64,000 nt of DNA from Lutraria lutraria (Eukaryota; Mollusca; Bivalvia; Venerida; Mactridae): contig OZ026834.1 in assembly GCA_964023205.1 (NCBI GenBank), positions 28,186,756 through 28,250,755 on the forward strand. The letters run 5' to 3'. This document shows, piece after piece, positions 41,834-53,800 of this stretch. Each line of letters begins with the position of its first letter. Position 1 is the first letter of the stretch. The notes under the pieces were generated by a model. It ran no database searches and was not told where the DNA came from. It worked only from the letters and a program-made list of their open reading frames with translations. A program made the position numbers and the translations under genes.

Positions 41834-44800
41834 ATGGCCGGAAAGGAGGTAAAAATTAATAATTGTGATTATTGATTTATTATAATTTTCATTAGAATTT
41901 TACTGTTCTTAAGTAAATAATTGCTTTAATCTATAATTAAAAGAATAAACGCGAAGAACAATACAAAGGAATATAATTCCTGATTTTAATAAAAGAGAAA
42001 AACTGCAAGTATTTTAATCTAGTAATATATATACGCATAGCATTTCATCAATGATTTTATACGATGATATTAGAATATTTTTCTCACTTTTTTAGATCTG
42101 TTGTTGATTTTTTCTAGATCATTTAAGTACTTTTTGGTTTATCCTTTACCTATGATATGTTGTTCTTGTAAATCAATAATAATTTATTAGTTAAGAGATT
42201 AACTTAAAGGGGCATGCCCTGGAACTGAAGCGTCTTGAATTGTAATCAAATTGGTATCATTTTAATGCCTAAATCAATTAATGAAACCCTGAAAATAGTG
42301 TACTCAAAATACACATTTCAAGATTTACCAAACCTGCCGATTTCAAACTCAGAAATTATTTGTCTTTTTCACAACTCGACCCTTTCGGTATCTGTCAAAA
42401 CCGAAAGCATCGCGGAAAAAATGTAAACAAACTGAAATGGTAAGTATTGGTTTTACAAGTGACAAACGCATTTTTGGTGTACGAAAAGCAAGACACAGCA
42501 GTTCCTGGACATGCCCCTTTAATTTGGATTCAAAAGATCCCATATAATAAAGAAGTTTTGAGTTTGTTTTTTATGGCAACACAAACGTGAAAATATACAT
42601 AATACTGTAGGAATACTCTTGTTGTTAATAAGATTTTGTCTATTAATAATAGTTAATATAATTTGAATAAAATGTAGTTTATATTTACTTGTAAATGGTT
42701 GCACCCAAATAAGTTTAAATCAATATTTCTATCAACAACTGAGACACGAAATTTTAAAAGACACAGTTTATTATTGCAAACGGCACATGCAAAATTTAAT
42801 AAATAACATGTTTATTCACTCGAATGCTTTTTTTTCAAACGATACACAGAACTTTGTTAAATAACGCAACATTGCGTATTTCTTTTAGAATATTTTTTTG
42901 AGTAAATTTGGTGCACTGTGCGCAGTCCGTGACAGTTGCGTGCATACAGTATATTTTAGTTTTGCAGTCAATGTTTTAAAGGGGCATGCCCTGGAACTGA
43001 AGCGTCTCGAATAGAAATCAAACTAATATCATTTTAATGCCTAAATCAATAAATGAAAGCCCTGTAAAATATTTACAAAATTTCCCGCTAGTTTACTCAA
43101 AATACACATTTCAAGATTTACCAAGCCTGCCAATTTCGGCCTCAGAAATTATTCGTCATTTTCACAACTCGACCCTTTCGGTAGATACCGAAAACATCGC
43201 AGAAAAATGTCAACAAACTGAAATGGTAAGTATTGCTCATGTTATGTTCAATTGAGAGGAAGTGCACATGCTCGGTTAAACTCTCAGACGTATCGGAAAC
43301 ACCATTGTCGTCAATAATTGGTTTTACAAGTGACAAACGCATTTTTTTGTGTACAAAAAATATGACAAGTAGTTCCTGGGCATGCCCCTTTAAGTATGTA
43401 TGCTATAAACAACGAATGAAAGAACAAAGACAATTAGTCAAAATCGCTAAAAGGAGGTTTTTTCTTTGATAATAAAATATGTTAGTCCCGGCTCAATCAA
43501 CATACACATCGTGTTTAAATCACTAAAACTACGTATTATGTGCCTTATGTTTTACAATTTTATATGTAGAACATCTTAAAAGAACTAGTTTGCAACATGA
43601 AGGAAATTCTTTATTGTTTACATTTCAACATGTTTCTTTTTTAATTGTTTGCTCGTAAATATTTTTTTTTAGAAAATAACTGTTTTCATAACTGTTATAG
43701 CTATATTTAATTAGATGGCAGACTGTCTATACATTGCCACTTGATAAAGCTTTGTTATCGGAAAGGACAATAATTTTAGGTGATTGGTGCTAAATATTTT
43801 TGTGATAAAAATAATAATGCAAGTAATAGCTTTGTCTGAAAGGTTATTTCCTTAAGCCGTGTTGTCTGCATTGGATAATTGGTTTAAAAAGAATGGGTAA
43901 TGTTGTTTTTTATACCTATATATCGCAACTGTTTGTTTAAGCGTTAAAAAGGCAATTAGATAAGGTTTTCTTAAGTTAACACACCATATGGATATGTTAC
44001 GTAATTTGTTTAATAAGAATTCGAAAATAAAATTAGACAGATATGTGTCAAATAACTTTCACGGCGAATATAGTACTATATTTTTTCTGTAGTGTTGCAT
44101 TATCACACCGTATACCCCGAAGAGCCGAACACAGTTGCTCAGGCGAACACAGTTGCCGATAAATTTTAAAGTTTCGAACGGAAAATAAGTATCGGCTTAA
44201 TTTATAGTTATCTTGAAGGATCCGAACAAAACCAATCATGTACATTTATTCGCTATTGAAAAAGGAATAAATGCTCGAAATCGTGAGGAAAACCGTGCAT
44301 TTTTTAGCGAGAAATCGCTAGAAATGTCTGCTATTTTTAAAGAAAACGCGTGATCTGATGAGTCCAGATCCATAAATGCATTTTTACACAAAAATGAACC
44401 ATTTTAAAGATACCATTATTTACTCCAATCTATTTTCTCTCCATGTACGAAATCCCAGCTTTCCATTCCCATTTTCCGCAGAGATATTGATGCATAAAGT
44501 CGGCCTGCCCTTGTATTTTTGAGAACGTCAAGCACAGTTCATTGTTAAAGTTGCGAACCTCGAATACAGTTAGAACGTTAGATATGATAACGCTTAACAC
44601 AGTCGCCATACACTTCTTACAGCATCCTTTTCTAATCGTTTAATGTTGTATGTATATTTACTGATATTGATTTATACAATTACGTTACATATAGCATTTA
44701 AAATGGATTCTTTTTAAATATATGAATCAATTTAAGACTGAATGCCAAGAATTGGTAAGTCTATACTATAGTTTGTGAAGATATATTTGGTAACCGGACT

Positions 44801-47800
44801 ATATTCGTACTGAAAATATTTATATGCGGTCGAATAACAGCCTTACAGGAGTGATGCAATTACTCACAAAATTCTAGGCCCTATTTACTTTTTATCTTAT
44901 TGCACTAAATACTAATATGTACGAGTACACCGCTAGGAAAAGGCCATTATTTGGGCACTTTCCGGAAAAAATCATTGAAATTATGTTTCCTCAAAAAAGA
45001 TCTGAGGGAATTATATTGCTTTTTCCCTGGTTGTCTGTTGTTATGTCCGTCCGTCTATCTGTCGGTCTGTCACAGATCATTTCCGCTCTGTAACTCTTCA
45101 GCCTTTAGGAGGGTTTTCAAGTAAGTTGGCTTATATGTTAACTATATCAAGAAGGTCTGCATAACACATTCAAGCTGCTTGGTTTATTTAAGTCAAGGTC
45201 ACAGATGATTGTCAACGGTCATTTTGTTCGATTATTTTGCTGTTCTTTGCTATAACGTTGTTATTAATGAATGGACTGCCTTCATACTTGGAGACAACAA
45301 CCCAATGGACAAGACCTTTAAGAAGACCATAAACGACATTGACCTTCAATGTCCAAATATTGAATTTTGTTGGAATATTTTTTATTTAGATTGCCATTAA
45401 TTTTGTTAATAAAAACTGATAGATTAGATAAATATTTGAACAAAACAACACTTACGACATTCCGCTTTCTCTTATGTTTTTAAAGCTACAAGCTTCTCCG
45501 GTTTCCATCACCACAACACAAATAAATAATTGAATGCACATTCCATACAATAAAAAATAATGCGATGCTTTACATGTCACCGAACACAACAAAAATGAAA
45601 ATGTTCATAATTATAAGTTCATTCATAAAAACAACATATACAGTGTATGATTTACAGCCTGACCATGTATTGTACAATAATGGCCCTTAGGCACTGCACT
45701 TTCTTTTGCTGGTCTCATTCACTGTGATTTCTAATCTAATTTCTTGAATACTTAACGTAACTGAAACTCACAAGACCTAAATGTTCCAACCCTAACCCAA
45801 ACCCTAACCCCACAAACAACCTCTGGTGTGTACGAGCAGACAGACTGTGACGGACAGACGGACAGTTTTACTGTTACTTATTATCCATATAGCCATCTAA
45901 TATTCATCCGTTCGGACGTACTAACGATAGGATACTGAAGTGGCTTTCCCATGTCAAAATTTGTTAAAATTTAGCCACATAAACCCGATTTTAGCCACAT
46001 AAATCCACTTATGGACATTTTTTTAAGTGACTCCGGTTGAACAAAGAGTCCTAACTCTAACCCTAGAGTCACCCAAGCCCAATTTGTTTGACGGACAGAT
46101 GGACGGACAAAGCGGCATCTATATACACGTATATATTCGCCCGGACAGAAGGACGGACAATTCAGCGACTATATACTCAGCTTTCAAGACGTATAAAAGT
46201 ATATGACTAAAACATAGCATTTAAGGCAGTTTTCATATACATGTAGTTTTTCTATCAGAAAAATGTGTCTATTCATACTACGTATTAGACAAACACAATG
46301 AAAGTCACGCTTCATTTGGACTTAGGTCGATAGTATTATAATTATCCTCTTTGTAAAATATATATACGTATAACACAGATAATCGACAATTTTAAGTTTA
46401 AAAGTTTAAAAAGGGTGCGGTAAGAAGTGTATGGCGTCTGTGGTAAGCGTTATCACAATCTAACGTTCTAACTCGCAACTTTTACAATGAACTGTGCATG
46501 ACGTTCTCAAAAATACGAGGGAATTGAAAGCTGGGATTTCGCATATTGAGAGAAAATAGATTGGAGTAAATGATGGTATCTTTAAAAAGGTTCACTTTTG
46601 TGTAAAAATGTATTTATGGATCTGGAATCATCAGATCACGCGTTTTCTTTAAAAAATAGCAGACATTTCTAGCGATTTCTCGCTGAAAAATGCACGGTTT
46701 TCCTCACGATTTCGAGTAATGAATAGTGAATAAATGTACATGATTGGTTTTGTTCGGATCCTTCAAGATAACTATAAATTAAGCCGATACTTATTTTCCG
46801 TTCGAAACTGTAAAATTTATCGGCAACTGTGTTCGCCTGATCAACTATGTTCGGCTCTTCGGGGTATACGGTGTGATTATGTCAGACTCGCTTTATTCTC
46901 AACAGAATTCCTCTGATCCCTGAATTTTCCTCAACACTTGTTAACAGAATCATCCGCTTCGATAATTAGCGAGAAATGATTCACGGAATACAGTTCATGA
47001 CAATATTCCCTTTTTCTATGATATATTTTGAGTATATCGGTGGTGTACCATAAACTGGTAGACTGTTGTTGATTCTTTTTTTATAGAATTACAATTAACG
47101 ACACCATTCTTTCAACAACAAAAAATGTTTATGCCCCCCCAATTCGAAATGGCGGAAGGGCATAAAGTGTTATCTCTCTCCGTCCGTCCGTCCGTTCAAA
47201 TGTTTGTTTCCGAGCGATAACTCAAGAAATATTTCATGTTTTTGGTTTCATAAAGTGTATAATAATAAAATACTGGTCAATTCGATTTCAATTTAAAACT
47301 CAAACATTTTCAGAGGTGTTATGGCCCCTTTTTGACTTGATTTAATGGGGGCCTTCGTGTCCTCCGGACAAAGTTCTAGTTGTTGAAACCTTGCATACCC
47401 AGTAGATTACTTAATGTCACCTCTACGTGATGTCCAATGAGGACGTTGAAGGGTATCGATACGTTGAACGCGTTTTCAACAATTCATTAAATGTATACAA
47501 TGTAATAATAATAAAAAAAACAGGATGAATTTCATTACCTATACGTCATTAATCTTGTTGTCCAATCAGCTGCGTTTACTCTCGGGTTTCTAGGGTTTTG
47601 ATGACAAATTGAATGACAATCCCCATTTTTATCAGCATCTATAGACACCCTAATGTTATTTACTTATTATAAAACCCACATTAACCACAAGATCAGATTT
47701 TACCAATACATTTAATACATCGAAGAAATTGAAGACAACAACATCAGACTTTTTTTATGTAAACAGGATATTATTTATCCTTTTATTTATTATTTTATTT

Positions 47801-50800
47801 ATCATCTTGTTATACTAGGGAGAGGGGTATGGAATTAGTTCAGTTATATACATGTCCATGTTTATCTTAGAAATATTTCAATCTAACTGTTTTCTTTCCA
47901 CTTATGAATATTTCATGACATGCCCATAAAATAGTTAAATAAGGATTAACATTAAATGAATAGAAATGGGGTCTGAAACTTGTTAATTTTTCATTACGGT
48001 AAGTCATAAAATGAGTGCTATTGATAAAATACCAGTTTTATGCATTCAATTCAGATGTTCGATGTCGCATTAAGATAAATGTATAAAATACTACAGCGTC
48101 TCATACATAGATACATTCATTTCACCGTCAAATGATTAAAATGATATAAAGTTATTAATGTCATTAAAGCAGCGTAAACTGTCTCACATTTCCGGTTCAC
48201 TTAAAATGTACCAAGCATATAACTTGCAGCATGTGATACGTTTATTATGACAGGATCGTAATATCTCGATCTTATATTCGCTTCCCAAACTGTGTTCATT
48301 ATAGCTCAAACTTTGTTCATAGATGTTTCTATGTCCGTACAAGTGTTGTTCATGAAAGTCTCTGTGTCTGTTAAAACTTTGTTCATGAATGTTATGTAGG
48401 CCTATATATGTTTGAGTTTTGTACATGATTGTTTTTGTGTCTGTACAAACTTTGCAGTGTTGTTTGTTTTTCAGAAAACCGGTATTGATAATCCAGCATT
48501 AGTTATCGACGACCCTAATGATGTAAGTATCTCTGAATCTTTTTTGTCGTTTGGAAATGTAGGTATACCATTGGTGATGCGACCAGTAGACCAGGAAAAC
48601 TTGTTAAGTGAATTGGCCGCCGATTTCTAGTACATGTACATGTATAACGGAAAAATGTCGAAAACTGCGTTAAACTCAAAACAAATAAATAAATGTTGTA
48701 CCGATAATGTGTACTGATTTTGATTTTTAAATTTCAAAATGATCAAGGCGTTCGGCCCGTGTATTAAAACAATCTCATACACTGAATGTATTCAATTGAA
48801 CAAATACGTATACATGCATGTATGCGCAAGAAATAACTTGCATAATTATTGCTACCACTCCTATGAATACGAAAGAAGATTTTCGACAAAGTCCTTAGTT
48901 CGACAGATTTAAAATTACAATCTATGATTACTGTATATATAACTCAATATTTCTATTGAATGTTGGTTTTGTTACTCCAAAGGTGTCTATTGTGTATGAA
49001 GAAGATGACATTTGGGCCTTACCGGAACTAAGAACTGACTTCACACCATGGGGAAGTAAGAATATTTATTTTAACAAAAAAATATTTAGAACCTATCAAT
49101 ATGATTTGAACGCCCGATTTTAGTTGCAAAAAATAGTCAGTCCCGTTGCCAAAAGTGATGAAGGTTAGTCAGCTAATTTATACAAAGTTCCAGTGGTTCT
49201 ACCTGTGTGTAGATCTTCTTCTGTCAAACCTTGAAAGTGATCAAATGACCATGGCTGTTGTTGAGATATTACACTCTAGTGGACCTAGTGACAAATCAAC
49301 AGCTACATCAACACCAACAAGACAGCAATAAAATAATGATTATAATTTATATGCATGTAATAATGTTCGCTAATCGCTATGCATGATTAATGTTTCGTCA
49401 TATATGATTATGGCGATGTACGTGATTCCTAGGTCACGTGTTAATTTATGAAACATACCAGCACATTTTAAAAAAAGCACACACTCATAGCGTCTACTAA
49501 TACTTGCTTATTTACGTAGTGAACTTTATAGATCACAAATTTTACAGCGCAAGAGTCACCAGTCTCTTTATCTCTTACCTGTCAATATAACGATGTTGAT
49601 GGATTATGGCCTTTATAACATTGAAACATGTACATGTTATATGTTGTATTTATAAACTGGGAAACAATATTCAGGCATATATATAATGCAGATCCTAGGG
49701 AAGGATTTTAAGATTGGGGGATGGGGCGCTCATTTTAGATTTTGTCTGACAACGTTGGGGTGGGAGAGAATCAATTACAGCCCCTTTTTATTCTATTTTT
49801 TAGGGGGGGGGGGTAGCTATATATGTGCACGTGACATCTTTACAAATAGTTTGCAATCGGTGGTAGATATCTTGAAAACCAAAGGACGCTATCATCGAGC
49901 ATATTAATCAAAATCCGTTTTACACAAGTGGGTACAAGGTGTTACATCAATCATTTAAAATTATGAACACCAATCAAATAAATGGAGTACCCGGATGTCA
50001 TACTCAGTTGATTTAATTAAAATTCTTTACACGAGCGAATACGTGTTTGCCATTGAAAGAAATCATTAATTAAATCCGGCGGTGTAGTGTTTACTGAATG
50101 TTCAAGGATACAGCATTACTCATTATTGCCATATCACAATATCATTTCAGAGTTAACAACTGCGCAGAAACTTCGTCGTTTATTTCTTCATTACATCCTG
50201 AAGCTGGTTCTCCTGCTGGTTGCCCTCTACATATTCATATGCTCCCTTAGTTTCCTTGGCGATGCTTTCAAACTCCTCGGAGGTGAGTATGCATCATCAA
50301 AAACATTTTTGATCTCTTTTATCCCCCCCCCCCCCCCAGTATAAATATGGAGCCCATCCATATCGCCAGTCGAAATTCCTCGGCGTTTGTCAACAAAAAA
50401 TGCCTCGGGCATAATAGGCAGGCCGCCATTTTGTTGTTTTCCGCGGGCTACTTTCCATCATGATTGACCCTGGGAATCTAACGATGGAAACAACCTGCTT
50501 CTCTTTCATTGGGAATTGATGCTCATTTTTAACAATCGCGAACGATAAACACGTTTATTTTTGAGAATGATTTTTAAGAACAAGTTGAAAAAGCAGTGAC
50601 CGGAAACCGCATAGCTAAAACCCCACCTTTATGTACGATGAGTATTTCTCAGTTATTGAAATGCTCGAATAGTTACGATGGCCTTATCACGGAAACTATT
50701 AGAATTCAGACCCGGGAGTCGAATCCCGAGCCCGTTATATGCTCACGGTGACGATTAAGTCGAAAGCAATATGTCTTAGGCCTTTCGTCCGCAACCTCTG

Positions 50801-53800
50801 TTCATGCATGCAGTGATTTGGTCATCACTTGGCGAGATCTAGGTAAGTACTGTGACATGCTCCAGGAAAACTGGTTACGGTAACTTCTTATCGGTCTTTA
50901 ACAACTGAAATATGGTAAAAACACTTAAGATGTGATCTACAAATGTACCAATCTGAAGGAACTGTTGTGGTTCGGAACTACAAAACAGTCAGAATTTCTT
51001 TGTAGGGCGAGGTATTAGGCTGAAGTTTGAAAACTGAGCAATAGTTCAGCTTTCCATGGCCTTCACTCGCTAGGTGCGTATGAATTTTGATGCAAACCAA
51101 AATAAGAGAATTTTTACGACTGGTTTGTATTATTCGATTACGATTTTTCATAGCCATCTGATTTTGACTTGAAAGCATATACTATTTGAATTTGCATTTA
51201 TGCCATTGAATTGTAAAAGTGGAACTATTTTCGTTGGTGGAAGGTTAATGGAAGCTCTTCGGTATGTAGGAAACAATTCCCGATCGATTGTTGTGAATTG
51301 GTCTTAAATTCTTAACATTGTGTTCGTACCGAACGACAAAAATCTTTACATTGTCTGATACTGGTTGTGAGTTAAAAGAACTCGTACGTGTGGTTACAAA
51401 GTGTCAATGTGATTTTGCTTGAATTTTAGGTAAGACCGCCGGGAAAGCATTCTCAGATAATGAAATATTGTCTAACCCCGTCGCTGGCCTCATGATTGGT
51501 GTATTAGCAACCGTTTTGTTACAGAGTTCCAGCACTACAACGTCCATCGTTGTAAGCATGGTCGGGTCTGGCGATTGTAAGTTCCCCTTTATTTTGTTTT
51601 TATTTCAAATAAGTTTTGACCGTTTTTTCCCCAAATAATTAATAAGTTTTAGCTTCCGATTAATAAGTCACAAGTTTAGCTTCCGGTATATAGTCTTAAA
51701 TCATGATTGACTGCGTATTTTATTTACACATTGAAAAGACCAAAAGAATTGCCCTAGTAAGCTTTGTCTATATGACGATTGGTCTAGAATATTTGGAGCC
51801 TGGCAATTCTCCAAAGATATTTTTGTTAATATTTTAACTGAAATAATTATGTCGTATTATCAATAATCTTATTCCGACTGATTTATAAAATTAGCATCAA
51901 CTAACCACATGCAAGACGATTGCTCAACGTGATACATGTAAATTGTTAACAATCATCACCTATGTACTTTATTTTAGTGTTGTCGGTCCAAAGAGCTATT
52001 CCAATCATTATGGGCGCCAATATTGGAACCTCTGTGACAAACACCATCGTATCAATGGGCCAAATCACAAACAAGGATGACTTCCGGCGGGCATTCGCCG
52101 GGGCCACGGTCCATGATGCATTTAATTGGTTAACTGTCCTCATACTGTTACCAATTGAAGTCATTACAGGTATGTATTCGCAAAGTATTTATTTACATGT
52201 ATTTTAAGTCTTAAGTTTGATTTAAATTCAACTTGTTGGCAAATTCCAATGTGTAGGTGCAATCTATTGACCCCACTGTAGCAGCTTGTAAGGAGGTAGT
52301 TAGTTCAAAACACAATTCAAGAATGTATACATCTCATTCTTTGTCCAAACGGCGATAGACCATTTTTACAACCATCCCTTCAATTCTCACCGAAAATCGG
52401 AATGGTACTGGCCGCAAAAAGTGCCTATCTCCTTCTTTGCCAAAAGGGAGATAGGCCATTCTTTTTTTAATCTCTGCAATATAACCAACGTTATTTTCAA
52501 CCTCTGAATCACAGTTTAGTGGGACAAGCTGAACTTGATGTTGCTGAAATTTAAGAACTTGTTGACTAAACTAAAATTTGTTTGTCAAGTTGAATATCAT
52601 TCAAATGATGAAATAAAACCACACATTCATATCCGATGTGTAAATTTTATCGTACATTAGACACCAATATTTGCACACGTGATGTGCAATTAATGACTAC
52701 AGTTCAAAATACATGTACCGAGTAAAAGTATGCACAAACATCATCTCATGAATTTATGTCGTAAATATTTCCAAATTTGTTTTTAGTGAAAACAGTTTGT
52801 TTTCCGATAAATTGGCCAACTTAACACAAAGTTAAAGCTAAAGATAGCGTTTCCCGACCCATATAATACACCCATTCAGACAGTAAGCTTTCATACCGTT
52901 AAGATTTCATACGCATCATCGAAAAGCAGACGACACATGCATGTTCGCGCGTTCATTGACATTTGAAGGTCATAAGACCACCTTTATAAAATGTGTGTAT
53001 GCAGTAATCCTATCCAGAGAGTTTCAGTGGGTAATAAGGTGGAAAATATTTGTTTTACAATCTAATTTTTTTATTGAACCCAAAATACATGTCAGAATAC
53101 AAAAAATGTACTAATTTTTATAAAAAAAACAATACCCGAAAGGCCAAAAGAAGTTGGATAGAGGTCTTTTTGGTGAGTATGTAGCGTAACTTCAAACAAA
53201 ATATTTCATAAGACGGCCTAGTATGTTGACTTAAATCAGAGACATATAATACAACATATACGTCTCTGCTTAAATCAATTCATGAAATGCACTTTAGATT
53301 TGATTTTGTTGTTGAAGTTGAGCGTCGGGTAATATGTGTCAAGACGAAATGACAAGAATTTAACTATTTCGGTAAACTAGATTTTGAATAAAAAGGATTA
53401 TGTTACATTTTGCACATTATGTTTGCTATATCTGATAACAGATTGCAATTGTGTAGCTGAATAAACTAAAAATTCAATGGTTTGAACAGATGACCACTGG
53501 AGTCTTGGACCTTGCGCAAAGTCTTATCAATTGTTGGATAGTTAGAGCCAAATATACAGTCAACATTGTGTTAAAGGCCATATCCGAATAAAATGCCACC
53601 TGTGAATAGTGGTTATTCTTCTAAAAACGTCATTAATTCATATGAAACAATGGCCTTCGATTAAAGGCCACCTGTCAATGCTGACCATCTTTTTGACTTT
53701 CCCATGGGAGGCATTTGGTGACAGGGTTGACTGTATAGCTAGTACATATATAGTCAAAAGGAGTATACCGAATGGACAGGATTGTAAAATGTAGGACGAA

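Larger units (their letters stand above)
44098..46880. mobile_element. 2.8-kb element with inverted arms of about 0.5 kb
   Basis: The left arm 44098-44620 and right arm 46420-46880 are inverted copies. CACACCGTATACCCCGAAGA at the left outer end mirrors TCTTCGGGGTATACGGTGTG at the right. GAACGTTAGAT and ACTTCTTAC mark the inner ends. The left arm has an extra block of about 50-60 bases near 44470-44520. The centre (44621-46419) shows no transposase and includes other repeats. It could be a long-TIR or foldback element, or an inverted duplication. Confidence 0.85.

Noticed and set aside
44048..46916. Matching small frames on both arms (starting [12 protein letters not shown])
   Set aside because: They are mirror images because the arms are inverted copies. 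They are short, with no known domain, and are not evidence of a gene.
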